A stretch of DNA of 64,000 bases from Diaporthe sp. PMI_573 (lineage: Eukaryota > Ascomycota > Sordariomycetes > Diaporthales > Diaporthaceae): NCBI GenBank assembly GCA_021399435.1, contig JAJTUP010000002.1, positions 744,001 through 808,000 on the forward strand, given 5' to 3'. Below, one piece after another: positions 46,331 to 58,556 of this stretch. How positions within the stretch are numbered: the first letter of the stretch is position 1; each line of letters begins with the position of its first letter. A model generated the notes under the pieces. The model made no database searches. It was not told where the DNA came from and saw nothing but the letters and a program-made list of their open reading frames with translations. The position numbers were made by a program, and so were the translations under genes.

Positions 46331-48375
46331 ATGGCAGAGTCTCCAGTCTCAACGCATTACGGCATGAAGGACCACTGGAGGTGCCTACTCAGTTGCTCTG
46401 TGGTGGCACTCACAGCGATGCTGTACGGTGGTGACGTGATAATCATTGACACACTGCAAGCAATGCCCGGCTTCTTAGAGGTACGTTCTGATGTCTAGAG
46501 TTCTCATCTCATTATGAATGATTATGATGTGAACAGTTTGGCATAGGTCTTTGGAAATCGTGACCCTACAACCCCTATAGGATACAACATTTCGCCTCTC
46601 CGACAACAACTCTTTGGTACGCTGCTTGTGCTGGGGAACATTGTCTCCAGTGCACTCTCGGGTGTGGTATCTCATTACATTGGTCGAAGAGCATCGATAT
46701 GGGTCGGCTGCGTCTTTCTCAACCTGGGGACTGCTCTCATGATGGTGGTCAATACTATTGGCGGCATGTATGCTGCGAGATTTCTCGTCGGCGTCGCACA
46801 TGGCCTCCTTTATACATTTTTCAATCTCTATCTACAGGTCTGCTCGCGCTTTCCGTTATTTGATATAACACATCCTGACAGTTCTCATAGGAATGTTCAC
46901 CGGCTAGGTATCGTGGGCTTCTGTTGTCAATATCTGGTAGTGCTCTAATATTTGGTATGTACACCCGCCATTGGGGACATGTCGTCCCGCTGTACAAGAC
47001 CGAAGTAGTTGTCTTACGAGCAAACCACTTCAGGCAGTCTGGTTGGAAGCATCATCGCGAATTACTCGGTCAAGCTGCCCGGTCGCCAACAATACCAAAT
47101 TCCTTTGGGGGCGTCACTTGTCATTTCGGTCATCTTCATGTTCGGGGGCATCTTCACTGTTCCAGAGTCACCAAGGTGGCTACTGCTTCAAAACAAAGAG
47201 GACAAGGCGAGAAAGTCACTCAAAGCCCTCAAACCGAAGAAAGAATCCGAAGAGAGCATCAATATCGAATTGTTATACATGAAAACAGCTATCGACGAGG
47301 AAAAGCGTCTCGCTCAGGGCGTAGCGTTCATGGACATTTTTCGGCATCCAGTGGATCGAAGGCGGACTCTACTTGTGGTCGGGACAAGTATACTCAGCCC
47401 TATCACTGGAATAACTTGGCACGCAAGTAAGTGTTCTTCACTAATGCTTCTTACGTGAAGGGCTGTCGCCCCTTGGTCAGCGCTGACCTTCTCGCCACCA
47501 CAGCTTATGGCACCTACATGTTCCAAATGGCAGGCATCAAGAAGCCGTTCGAGCAGTCGGTCGGTCTGGCAGCATCAGCAGTGGGGTTCTCTATCCTGAC
47601 CAGCTTGGCTATCACAAGGATGGGTTACAGACGGCCGTGGCTGGTTACGGGACTTCTTATCTGCGCCGCTTGTAACATTGTCATGGCAGCGAGCTATTCG
47701 GCCCATCCGGGCAGCCGAGAATCCGGAATCGTCACTATCACCATGTTTCATTTGTTCAACTTGGGATACATAGGGATGGTTCTTACCTTCTCGCGTTTGA
47801 CCTGTGGGGAGCTACCATCGCAGCGCTTGCGCGCCATGACATTGGGACTCGCCTTTTGCGTCGCCTCTTTCGGAGAATGGGTCAGCAGCTTTATTGCTCC
47901 GGTAAGCGATTTGTTGTTCTCTTTTCTTTTCCCCCCAGGTCTCATCTTGGTCTCAGGGGAGGAAAACATCATGCTGACCGTGCAGTACTTTCTAAACCCT
48001 GATGCTTTGAACTGGAACGCCAAATTTGCATATCTATGGACTCCGGGATGTGTCCTTGGAGCGATCTGGGTGTACATCTATCTTCCGGAGGTCAAAGACA
48101 GAAATCTCGAGGAGATCGATGAGATGGTAAGAATATGAGAATTCGCCGAGCCTCTCCATAATGATGGTGACGCGTCACACGCGCCTGCACCGGACTGAGT
48201 GCTGACACCTGCATAGTTCTTAGCTCGCCTACCTGCGAAGAAATTTAGGCAGTACGAGTGCACAGGCATTGGTGCGTTGACGGCTGAGAATGAAAGCAAC
48301 TCAAGTATCAGCAACGTCACGGACAAAAAAGATGAAGTAAAGGTCGTCGCTAGGGCGGTCACCAATCCTGTCTAG
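46331..48375 (+). CDS. MFS sugar porter
   Basis: 531 residues from seven exons: 46331-46480, 46547-46837, 46891-46954, 47034-47426, 47504-47901, 47986-48126 and 48217-48375; all phases agree. Sugar-porter hallmarks: LQAMPGFLEVFG after helix 1, ISPLRQQLFGTLL at helix 2, SHYIGRRASIW in the helix 2-3 loop, VPESPRWLL before the central loop, and LPEVKDRNLEEIDEMF after helix 12 (PETKxR-type motif). The helix-1 end GGDVIIIDTLQ departs from the usual FGYDxGVIGG form. Hexose or disaccharide uptake by proton symport is the expected role; the substrate is not evident. The tail after helix 12 is short and contains N-x-S/T sites that should be cytosolic and unused. Confidence 0.87.
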
Positions 48376-48911
48376 GACTTCCTGCCAGTGGATGCCGGCC
48401 GGTTACAGCCGAGTGTGACGCCGTGAAGGAGTCGCTCATACCATGAACTCCAATCTGAGAAGAAGTATGACATCTCATTGGTGTTTTGGGAATGCCTAGT
48501 AAAGAAGGTTTCACGGGGTGCTGTATTTCAGAATTTACGAGCCATGATGCCACGAATTATTAAAGTGGCAAGACATCTAAGCGACTTACCTATTTCATTT
48601 TGTTTCTGGATAGTCTCGTGCAAGCTATCAATGACACTAAATTGAAATTATTTGGAAAAGTCAATCCCCCTCTTCTCACGGAGGCCCACAGTTCGGTCGT
48701 CTTGCCGTTGTCAAACCTCAGCACGATTCGATTAATTTCGGGAGGTTAACCCAGGAGCATGTCACAAAATGTGAAAGGTAACCCACAAACAAAACGGCCA
48801 TTGGGAGTTATCCTGTATGATGATTCAATGTGACAACTTGAACCTTTCTTAATTTGATCAAAACGTTTGTGCTAAACTCCTTTACCCGTTTTATCGGTAG
48901 TGTATGTGTGA
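48376..48911. other. Convergent intergenic region
   Basis: About 540 bp between the MFS gene and the repeat protein gene, AT-rich. It presumably holds both 3' UTRs. Confidence 0.6.
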
Positions 48912-50063
48912 CTACTGGTTCTGCTTGCTTCCGATCTTTCGAACTCTCATAGAAAGCCGCGCAAGAACAGACCTCATCCTACACCAGCCTTTTAGGGCTT
49001 TCCTCACCTGCTCAAGAACTCTTTTCCTACACCTGACATTTGTCCCAAAATTTGCTGCGCGCGACTCAGGTTCAGGTGCAGTCTGCTCATCCTCGGGCGC
49101 GGGCTTCTCTTCATCTGCTTGCTCCTCACTCTTTGAAACTAAACCGAAAAGACCATTGAGTGCAGCTTCGAGTGCGTGCGTGACACTAGGTGGCTCAGGT
49201 GCAGTCTGATTAGGCTCGGGTGTAGTAGTCAGCTCAGCCTCGGGTGCAGGCTTCTCTTCACCTTCTTGCTCCTCGCTCTTCGAAACTGGACCAAGAAGGC
49301 TGTCGAGCGCAGCTTCGAGTACATGCATGACACTGGGTGGCTCAGGTGTAGCCTGCCAAGCCTCGGGCGTAGTCGTAGGTTGCGCCACGACCATTTCCAA
49401 CAAATACACAGTCCGATATGGCACCTCGATGTGTTTCACCGCAGGACTGTCCACCGTCTGACCCCCTAGGTCCATCTCGAGCCCGCTTGGGGAAAGGTGC
49501 AACATGACCGATCCGTGCATCTCGATGGCCTTGGATTCGGTCTGTGGGCCGTCGATGGCCTCCGCGAAGCTGATACCCTCGATGGGGAAGAACCCGCGGC
49601 CGACGCGGTGCCCGGGCGGGGGTGTGAACAGGAGATACCGCGGGCGGAAGAACACATGCCAGCGGTCTGGCTCGGCCTCGCAGCTGCCGAGGACTGCCAG
49701 GTTGGCGTCCTCGTATGTGAAGCTTATTCCCTTGACGGAGCCGTCGGGGCGAAGGACCAATCGTACCAGGTTGACTTCGTCGAGGGGGATGTTCCTTGTC
49801 ATGGTTTTCTTTTTAACAACAGCGGTTTCAGGACTCGTAGATACTTCGGGTATTTTCTCGGTGGTGTTGTTGGACTCTTTTTGAGACTCAGTCGACGGCG
49901 ATGGGAAAAGATCGCGGAATTCCGCGGAAGTGTGCGCACGCTGTCGTGTGAGTTGATATTCATCACCAGAAGTGTCCTCCGCAGTTTCTATGGATTGGCA
50001 ATCCAAATAATTAGGAAGCTTCTCGTCATTTTCTGTCGGGGTCCTTCGGGGAGAGGAAGCCAT
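48912..50063 (-). CDS. Unrecognised protein with internal tandem duplication
   Basis: 383 residues in one exon, ATG at 50063. Residues 1-85 are polar and Ser/Thr-rich. Residues 90-225 look like a compact beta-rich domain (LVRLVLRPDGSVKGISFTYE, WHVFFRPRYLLFTPP, AIEMHGSVMLHLSPSGLEMD). Residues 238-327 hold two copies, 49 residues apart, of a unit with EPPSVxHxLEAALxxLxGxVSKSEEQ and an acidic EEKPAPE tail. The last 43 residues are strongly basic with several Cys and Leu (RCRKRVLEQVRKALKGW), possibly an amphipathic helix. No signal peptide or membrane span. I do not recognise the family. Start, length and amino-acid balance suggest a real gene, lying between two sugar-porter genes. Confidence 0.6.
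   Translation of the reverse strand: MASSPRRTPTENDEKLPNYLDCQSIETAEDTSGDEYQLTRQRAHTSAEFRDLFPSPSTESQKESNNTTEKIPEVSTSPETAVVKKKTMTRNIPLDEVNLVRLVLRPDGSVKGISFTYEDANLAVLGSCEAEPDRWHVFFRPRYLLFTPPPGHRVGRGFFPIEGISFAEAIDGPQTESKAIEMHGSVMLHLSPSGLEMDLGGQTVDSPAVKHIEVPYRTVYLLEMVVAQPTTTPEAWQATPEPPSVMHVLEAALDSLLGPVSKSEEQEGEEKPAPEAELTTTPEPNQTAPEPPSVTHALEAALNGLFGLVSKSEEQADEEKPAPEDEQTAPEPESRAANFGTNVRCRKRVLEQVRKALKGWCRMRSVLARLSMRVRKIGSKQNQ
49086..49349 (-). repeat. 147-bp coding tandem repeat, two copies (second partial)
   Basis: Inside the unrecognised gene, the unit starting at TPEPPSV (49349) repeats 147 bp later at APEPPSV (49202) with high protein identity over about 39 residues. A short third APEP remnant follows at about 49080. 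Confidence 0.75.
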
Positions 50064-51092
50064 CTTTTCTCGCGTTTAAGATCTGAGATGTGAAGCGCTT
50101 GAGATTGGCTTAGTGAAGATTTCTGCGAAGTGGTTAGAAACAACCTGTTGTGATGCTTTCGTGCTCGGAATCTTGGTTCGTGAAGCAGTTCAATGTGTAG
50201 GGATGCCAGAATTTGAGATACGAAATTCGAAAGACTTTGAGCTCAGCAACCGTGGGTGGGTAGAATTATTGACAGAGTAAAGTACAACTGCAAGAAGAAT
50301 TAAAAGTTTTTTTTTTTGTTTTTTTTTTAAAAAAAAAAAAAAAAAAAAAAGTAAGAAATAGGACGGTCCTCGACGCACCTTGATTGTTAAGTACCAAAGG
50401 ATAGTGTGCTAGCGGAAAGCAGCGCGCTTGATGGCCCCTAGTATAGTGTCAAGTAATGGCCATTATTAGTGCAGCACTTCGTGCTGAACCTTGTTGCAAG
50501 CAAACGAGGAAGTACAACACTGATTGATTTCTAGATGGTCTTGTAGACGTAATTCGAAACTCCCAGGATGCCACCCCAAGTATATACCAGGCAAAGCTTC
50601 AGCTGCACAGACGTACTTGTTGACGGGCATCATGGTGGGGAACTCAAGTACCAGGAATTTCTCTTCCCACCATATTAGCTGCCGTAATCAATCATGTGCT
50701 CTTACTGAGGCGCCATCCAACTGGCTTTCTTGATAGGGTTTATTAGTGAATGAACGTAGACAGCCGGAAAGCTACTCACCTGGTTATCCGGTGCATAGCC
50801 TAACGGAACCCCAGAAGGCTCAACATTCGGCTATCGGGAACCTTCAGGTGTGCATGTTGGAGAAATGCCATAGTCTTCATCAGATGCTGAAGTGATTTTC
50901 TCACGTATGCATTGCAAGGCTCTGTTTGGTGAAAATCTCCATTGGGTATCATTGAGATTGGTCATGTCGTAATGCGCCGCTAAAGCGACCTAGGCCCGAG
51001 AAGCCTCCTCCCTAGGTACATCTTGCTATCGTATATCTTCATATGCTTCTTCTACATCAAATTATTAAAGCCCCATACATCCGTACATAATC
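50064..51092. other. Intergenic region with T/A palindrome
   Basis: About 1 kb containing the promoter of the repeat-protein gene and the 3' UTR of the next sugar porter. The homopolymer palindrome is listed separately; no other coding sequence is recognised. Confidence 0.55.
50307..50350. repeat. Poly(T)-poly(A) inverted repeat, about 22-bp arms
   Basis: T11-G-T10 (50307-50328) is followed at once by A22 (50329-50350), giving a near-perfect foldback with no loop. It lies about 245 bp upstream of the repeat-protein start codon. Confidence 0.9.
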
Positions 51093-52962
51093 TTAAGACT
51101 TCTCGCCGAGCTTCTCCTCCTCCACCTCGTTGGCAACAGCAGCATTCTGGCTGGTCGAGGTCCACCGGCCCGCGAAGAAGTGAGCAAACGCCCGGGTGGT
51201 GTTCTTGATGTTCTCGTTCACAATCTCCCTCGTAGGGCGCTCGAAGATGAGGTCGATCTCCTCGAGGGTCTTGTCCTTGGTCTCGGGCATGAAGAGGATC
51301 TGGTAGACCCAGCCGATAGCGGCGATCCCGCCGTAGAAGCCGAGGGTCAGGCCGGTCCGGGTCATGGCTCTCTGCATGGCTGAGAAGTTGTATGTGACGA
51401 CGAACGAGGCCAGGAACAGCAGGGCGTCCGAGGTGGTCATGCCGTATGATCGGAGGTAGGTGGGGTATACTTCCGAGGGGACAACCCAAGTCAAGCAAGC
51501 ATAGCAACCGAAGCTATTTTCCGTTAATGACTGTTAGGGACTGAAGAGGGGAAGGTATGTACTTACAAGCTCATGTAGAGGACGAGACCGACGAGGTAGC
51601 ACGCCATGGTTCCGTTCAGGCTTTGAATCTGGTAAGAGGCACCAATGATGACAAGGCCGATGAAGAAGCCGGGCAACATGACGTTGGCCCAGAAGCGACG
51701 ACCAAACTTCTCCATAAGGAAGATGGCAGGGATGGTGCCGATGAGGAGCGAGCCACCGCCGACGAGGGACATGTAGTTGGACTTCTCATCGTTGAAGCCG
51801 ATCTGCTTCATCAGCACGGACATGTAGTACATGATAGCGTTGACTCCGGTAAGCTGGCCGAGGAGAATCATGATGTTGGCGTAGACGAGGGCGCGGCGGG
51901 CACGCGGGACGGTGAAGAAGTCCATCCAGGGGAAGCGCTTGTTGCGGGCGCTCTCGGAGACGACGGTCTGCTCGTGCTGGACGCCGACCTTCATGACGAA
52001 GAACTCCTCCTTGGCCTCGGCGCTGGTGATGCCGCGGATGCGCTTCCAGACCTTGTAGGCCTCGAGGACCTCGCCCTTGTGCATGAGGAAACGCGGGCTC
52101 TCGGGCAGGAAGAGCATGCCGAGGAACATGATGGTCGAGAAGACGAGGGAGGATCCCAGGATGTAGCGCCAGTTTCCTTCGACGTGCAGGAACATGGCCG
52201 CGACGGCGTAGCCGAGGACTTCGCCCAGGGCGATGTTGAACTGGTAGAGGGAGACGAGGTTGCCACGGATCCTGCGCTCAACTGTCTCGGCGACATAGAC
52301 TGGGACCGTACCGCCTTCGAGGCCAACACCGAAGCCGAGGATGACACGAGCAGCGATGATCATGCCTAATACAGTTGTTAGAGGTTTATCTCGGTGGGAC
52401 ATTGAGATGATGGACGAGGATTATTTCAAAACTTACCATAGTTCATTGCTCCAGCCGAGAGAGCACCACCGACAGTGTATAGAATCGTAGAGATGATGAT
52501 GGCCATCTTCCTACCAAACATCTCGTTGCAAGTGCCGAGAATCAAGGCGCCGCCGACCGCGCCGAGAGGCATGGCGGAGTTGACAAGACTGTTCTGCTCG
52601 GTGGTGAGGTGGAGGTCCTTGGGGAGGTACAGGTTGGCGCCCGAGATGAGCGACTGGTCGAGTCCCGACAGCAGACCGCCCATGGAGGCGAAGGCGACGA
52701 TGACCCATGTGAAGTGTCTCGGGTCGGTGAACTGCAGGTGGAAGAAGCCGGTCTTGAGCCCGCCCGCGGCCTCGAGCTCGGCCTCCATCTCATTGATCAG
52801 GGCGTCGATCTCGTAGCCGCCTGCCTGTGCTACGGCGAGGGCTTGTGCCTCGTCCATGGCGGGAATGGTGTTGGCCTTGACGGGGTTCTCCAGCTGCGCT
52901 TCCTGAAGCTTCTTCTTGCTCATGGTGGGCTCCACCGGTGCTGGCGACACGGAGTCGGCCAT
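51093..52962 (-). CDS. MFS sugar porter with acidic N-terminal extension
   Basis: 581 residues from exons 52962-52437, 52365-51567 and 51513-51093 (introns 71 and 53 nt). A roughly 75-residue cytosolic N-terminus (YEIDALINEMEAELEAAGGL) precedes twelve helices. Motifs: SGLDQSLISGANLYLP in helix 1, GTCNEMFGRKMAI in the 2-3 loop, RVILGFGVGLEGGTVPVYVAE and ERRIRGNLVSLYQFNIALGE in helices 4-5, FLPESPRFLM before the central loop, QLTGVNAIMYY in helix 7, and MPETKDKTLEEIDLIFE at the end. These mark a sugar-porter family proton symporter; the substrate (hexose, disaccharide or polyol) cannot be read from sequence. The C-terminal tail is acidic. It is codirectional with the unrecognised repeat protein. 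Confidence 0.9.
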
Positions 52963-55900
52963 GTTGGGCAGTGTGGAGGAGGGATGAAGGGTGTAGTCAG
53001 AACAAGAGGTAGACTACTGTAGAGTAAATAGCAGTCTTAGTTGTAGATCACAGTACGAAGTAGAAGATGACTGACGACTGATCATCGACGATGAGCGTGT
53101 AGTACAAGGCGCACTGTTACTTCTGCTAATAACTGGGAAGGGCAGCCACCTGGTATTTGTACGCATACAGATTGTCGCACATGATCTTTTTGTGGTCTGC
53201 TCATCGAGGACCAAAGTTCGGGGATGCCAGTTCCTCTTCGCCATGCTCGCGTTCAATGTCCAACATTCACGTCATCTTTCTCAGAATCTAGACGACAATG
53301 TGGGGACCCCAGCAAGGAGAATGGCCGAATCTTCGCACGCAGGCACCGGGGTCCCCAGGGGGGGACGGCCTCGCACCTGCGTGTGTGCACCCAGTTGACT
53401 GCGACCGTTGCTGGCGTCGCTGTTTTGCTCGCGGTTTACCCCGGACGGACAGACATGACATGCCAGGCACACTCCTCCTCTACCCCAGACGAACGAATGT
53501 TCTGCGTGTGGGTGAAGATCCTTCTCCGCGTCTTCTGCTGCAGGAAATTCCCTCGCCCTGTCTCTGTCGGTTGGTGATCCAACGCAACCATGGGCCCATT
53601 TGCGCGCATCGCAACGCATCAACGCATCATCGGGCTCGACATCGACAGGATTTCCCGGCTGCCAAAAAGTGCCTCGCAGCAGGAGATGGCAGAGATCGGG
53701 TGGCAATTCTGACTCGCCAGTGCTTCTTTACATGAAAATCATTTCGGGCCGTGCACTGTGTTCTGATCTGAGTGTGCCCCGCCTGCCGAGGTGAACCCAA
53801 CCAGTTGGCTTGCCCAGATCGGCCCAGAACGCAGGCACTGGGTGGGCTGTGGGTGGGTGGTGTTTGGGAGCCAAAAAGGCCCTGGGCAGAACTCCCCGTG
53901 GGCGGATGGGATGAGCCTGGATGGGGCCGTGGGGAATGGGCCGTTATGTAAACTCTCTGCTGCTGCTCCAGCACTCCAGGTTGAGAGCTGCCGACCCCAG
54001 AGGACACACCCCACCTGCCCACACGCCTGCCTACCTTGTGCGCAAGGTGCGCTGCAAAGTCCTGCAGTGGTTCCCACATGGCGCACCACTTTTCTCCAGG
54101 TCGAGGATGGATCACTTGACTCCAGGAAAAAACAGGTGGATATCCCCAGACCGCGCACCCCGATCTCGAGAAAACTCAAATGTGAGTTTAGGGGGGCACC
54201 ATTTGGGACGAGCACTCGCTCGCCAAAACACACGGCCCGACAACTGGCATGGACTTAAAGCATGCATGCCACCCTCCGAGTCGTTGAAAAATAAAACAAA
54301 TCAAAATGAGGCTCAACCGATCGCCCACGCCGCGCCATGCCACGCAGGAGCCAAGCTGCATCAAGGCTTCCTGCCAAGGCAATCGGTCGTCGGCACGCAG
54401 GCCAAGGCGGGCGCGGGCTTTTTCTTACCCGTCAGGGGCTGACTCGCCTGCCCAACCCAGTGGGGGTTCCAGGTAAAAATCCCAGATTCCCAAGAGGAAC
54501 GACGACGGCGACAGGGGGCCCTTTCTCCAAGGACCAACTGGGGAGCCAGGGGAGCTGGGGAGCTGGGGAGCCAACTCTTTCCAGTCCCACACGTCGCTAA
54601 TGTCCCGCCGAGGAGCGCCCGAGCCTACTGTGAGGCCATCCGTTTTTGGCCGACCACGCCCGCTTTGACGGACTGCAGTCGACCTCGTCGCCGGAGCACT
54701 GTGGTGCACAATCGCCGGTTTTGACCACATCCGGGGCGCGCCATGGGGATTCGCGGGTTCGATGTTGATGGGCTGTCTGGGTGCAGTGGAGGTTGCGGTG
54801 CTCACGCCATCGTATCTGGATCACTCGAGCCTGGGAGCTGTTCCGAAAGACCACCCGAGTCTTTGCTGGGTGAGGAAGATCTGGTGAGGCCTGTTAAACC
54901 CGTGGTGGATGTCCATGTCCTGGTGCTGTTGTCAGTTCAGTGAGGTGCGTCGAGCTTCGGTAGGCTTGGCAGTGCCCGGTTTGGTAAGGGTCCAACCGCC
55001 GACTTGCCCCAGGACGCCGATTCGAGATCTGCGAACCAGCAACCCGGGTGTCGTCAGGGCCAGAACAAGAGGAAGCAAAGGGCAGAACATCGCGTACCGA
55101 GGAGTCTCGCGGCAGCAGCTGGGCCTTTATATCAACAAGTGAACGGTTCAAGTGCAACAAGGGGGCGATGAACCCTTGTCATGATTCTCAACATCCGACG
55201 CTTATTTTACCCCGAGGGGACTCCTCCTTTCCCCATGTTCTGAGTCCAAGACGGGGGCGGCATACCCGCCAAGACTGGTCGAGTCGATGCAATCCCCGTG
55301 TCTACCATCATCGACGAGCCATCCAGGAGTCTCGTTCCCCAGGTTGTGCTCCTTTGGACCCACAGAGATGGCCAGTAAGGAGGTGGTTTGGCCAACTGAC
55401 CGTGGCTCGGGCTATCTATTTCCGCCGAAAAGGACAGCCAAGGAAGATTTCGGCGAGACTCGTTGGCTGGCTAGAGTTGAAGGAGGAAGGCATTAGTCTT
55501 CAGCCGAGGCTGGGCCGGTCAAATATCCACAAGTGTGGTGGCAGGGTGTCCAGAGGCCTATGATATATCAAAATCCCTATACCCCAGTGGGTAAGTGGTG
55601 TTGTTGATATCGTTGTCAGCAGCAGGGGATCAGTCAACAGCTCATGGGCACCGAGTGTTCGTGACAAGACGAGAGGAACAAGCACGTATGGATGTTGCTT
55701 TCTGTGGCACGCTCAATTTTAAGAGACAACCTTGACACGCTTCACTGTGCATTCTCGCAACCTCAAGTCGAATCGAACGATCGAAATCTCCTTACGTTAG
55801 AGGCCAGTCCACCTGACCCTTCCTACATCAACATCCACGGTCGAGATCAGCCATCACGAGACTGCCACAGCGAGAACGATGAAGCGCCCATGCACATTAG

Positions 55901-56037
55901 CAGCAACATTCGCCTCCAGTAGATCGTTGACTCTACGCCGAGCCATCGAGAGATCCTAGTCGAGCTTATACAGATTCTTGAAGCACCTCGAGAAGCATGT
56001 CGCCGGTGCAAGTGCTATACAGGCAGCCCCTTCCCGT
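52963..56037. other. Long intergenic region, no gene recognised
   Basis: About 3 kb, GC-rich in the middle (53.3-55.0 kb). Numerous overlapping frames on both strands (for example 53739-54233 minus and 53921-54442 plus) have low-complexity composition and no family resemblance. The first 150 bases are the sugar-porter leader. Confidence 0.5.
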
Positions 56038-57433
56038 TCAAAGCCGGGCCTGATCATTCGGTCTGGACGGACCTTTGTCAACAAACTCTTCGAACTCCCG
56101 CTGCTCAGGCTTAGTCCCCCGCCTGGCTGAATCCAATTCCGCACTGCTCTTCCAGCCCCAGGCCTTGTCCTTCTCCGACCCGTTGCTCTGCCCGCTCAAG
56201 ACGTTTAGCATGTACTTGCCAAGATTTGGAAGGAACCTGGTTATATGTCAGTGAACGCGGTCCTACCTAGCAGGAATGAGAATCATGGGGCCGATACACG
56301 TACTTGTAACCACAGAACGACCCGCCAGCCATGACATATATGCCCTTGACCTTCGGGTGCTCGCAGAGCAGCAAGTCCTCTGAAGGTGTCATCGAGTCCC
56401 AACATATCCGCCAGTACTCCGGTTTCCCTCGCGCGAAGCTCGGCATCAGCTTTGAGGACAGGATCGCCTCCGTCTCATGCTTCAGACCCTCGGGTGCGTC
56501 CCTCTGGTCTCGGTCCGCCGGGACCGAGATTCTCCTTCCAGACTTGCTTGTCACTGTGTTGATCAGCCGGGTACCCGAGTTGTTATACTTCAGCAGTCCA
56601 TTGTTCTTCGAAGCCGGGATGACCTCTCCGACCTGTCCATAAATCACACACGGCATCTCGACGTCCGCCATCCTTCGGATATCACCGTCTGACACGCGGT
56701 AGTACGCCGACACGATCGCCGTAGCCTGCGCCTGCCGCTCGACGCTGTCCTGCTCGGGGACCCCCAACGCATCCTCGACAGGAGCCAGCAAGGCGCTGGT
56801 CCAACCGCCGACGGCAAGGACGACCTTGTCGGCCAAGAGACGCCGACCGTCCGCTGTCCTGCAGCCCTCGACCCGGCCCGTCTTGTTATCGAACAGCAGC
56901 TCCACGACGTCGCCGACAACCCTCTTCACACCCTTCCCCGTCGCCGTCGCCATGAACCTCGCCGTCGCACTCGCCGCGTCCACCTACCCGGCGTCCGGGT
57001 TAAAATACGCGCTCCCGAACCCATCCGTCTCCGTCCCAGCGAGCAGGCCGTCCCACCGCCGGCCGAGGTCCCCGAGCGGGACGTCCTGCATGATGTGCGT
57101 GCCCCTCCCGCGCAGCGTGGCGAATATCCGGTCCTGCATGTCGCTGCCCTGCTCGTTGAGCCTCAGCCACCCGACCCTGTGGAAGCACGGCCCCAGCTCG
57201 TTGCTCCAGAACCACGTGTGGATGGCCTCGTTGGCCAGGTTGCAGTACAGCGTGCTCGGGTAGTCGGCCCGGATGATGCGGTTGATGTCGATGGCGGCCG
57301 CCTTGGCGGGCGGCGACGCCTCGCGGTCGATGATGGTCACGCGGGAGGCGTCGCGGTAGGTCTGCGCCAGGTGGTAGGCCGTCGAGGTCCCGAAGGTGCC
57401 TGCGCCGATTATGAGCACTGTGGGCTCCTCCAT
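56038..57433 (-). pseudogene. FAD-dependent amine oxidase (sarcosine / fructosyl-amino-acid oxidase type) interrupted by one TAG codon
   Basis: Exons 57433-56304 and 56236-56038, a 443-codon frame. The N-terminus has the dinucleotide fold VLIIGAGTFGTSTAYHLA (6-23) and IDREASPPAKAAAIDINRII, as in the MSOX group. The middle carries the FAD/substrate segment (VVLAVGGWTSALLA); Cys344 in WRICWDSMTP matches the cysteine that covalently binds FAD in monomeric sarcosine oxidases. The end has AGGSFCGYK joined across the 67-nt intron to FLPNLGKYM. The only defect is TAG at codon 150 (56986-56984), directly after FNPDAG, where homologues have Trp; a single G-to-A change in TGG explains it. No splice pair removes it without losing conserved residues. 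It may be a young pseudogene, a sequencing error or an allele. Intact members oxidise N-methyl or N-glycosyl amino acids, releasing H2O2, usually in peroxisomes; a C-terminal ARL could be a weak PTS1. Confidence 0.8.
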
Positions 57434-58556
57434 CTCGATGTTTGCTCACGGGAACTATCTTGGGGAGAGAACCCTAATAAGTTGAATACTGGTCTTTGTT
57501 GATTCCTTCGATATGCCTCGATGATGCAACCCCTCCGGAATCGATAGAACACGATGAGTGCTTCTCTACGCCCAGTTATAAACAGCCGCCAACCCCGCTC
57601 GCTCCTTGTATCAGACCAGCGACCCGGGTCGATCACCCCCAACACACAAGATCCTCTGAATGAGGGCTTCTCGGAGATGTCTCGTCAAGTCGAACTGGTG
57701 GTGGTGGAGAGCCAAGGTCGGCCATCCATGTGCTCCCCCGCAGTTGCATTCACAGCCCAGGCGCCTCCAATGCGTATAACTGGACCCCTTGCAGGATAGC
57801 CAAAATCTTATATTGGTGCACGCCTATTCCTTTGGACCGACTTTGCGGAATCCATCTGGGCAGATGTGGTGCTTGTTGCTATGCGTGGGTAAGCATGGTA
57901 CGCGGCTTATACTGGCCCCACGGGCTTTGTGAAGCAGCCCGATTCCGACCAGATGAGAGGTAAGAGCATTTTGGATGCAGTGATTGAGCACTTGAAAAGG
58001 GCATTAGTTACTGGAAGTCCTAACCAGTCCGCACACGCCTTCACATAGTCTGACTGCTATGCCTGTGGTCAGGGGCAGTCCTTTCGCTTTTCGTGATTCT
58101 TCCTGGTGCTCATGTTTGGGAAGGAGCTGAGCTAAATTTGCGCCTTGAAACCCATTGGTATAGAAAACTTGTGGCTATCGAATTGCTTAAAAAACGATTT
58201 CCCTAACGATTTTGCCATTCTGAGGACAGCTCCATCGTTGGGAGCCAGTCTGAACTTGAACATTCAGTGGCAATTTGCAAAACAATATCCAACAGACATC
58301 GCCGAGTCTCACAACTATTGCAAGTGAAATTGTACCCCAAAATTGCAAAGCTCTTGTATTTTGACTCAATATCTTCCAAAATGAATATTCCATTCGTGAT
58401 CAAACATCTTGGCACCAGCAAGTGAGGGTTGGACTGAGACAGCCTTAGGAGTCTTCAACCAAACAAATACAAAGAATCTGTTACCATGAGCACAACGCAC
58501 CATGACCTCCACCACTTTGAGAGCAATCTTCCAATTAAGACAGATCTCTCAGTACG
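57434..58556. other. Intergenic region, no gene recognised
   Basis: About 1.1 kb upstream of the flavoenzyme frame and downstream of the small secreted protein. No coding exon supported. Confidence 0.55.

Noticed and set aside
53739..54442. Long overlapping frames on both strands in GC-rich intergenic DNA
   Set aside because: Low-complexity Pro/Arg/Ser composition and mutual overlap indicate chance frames.
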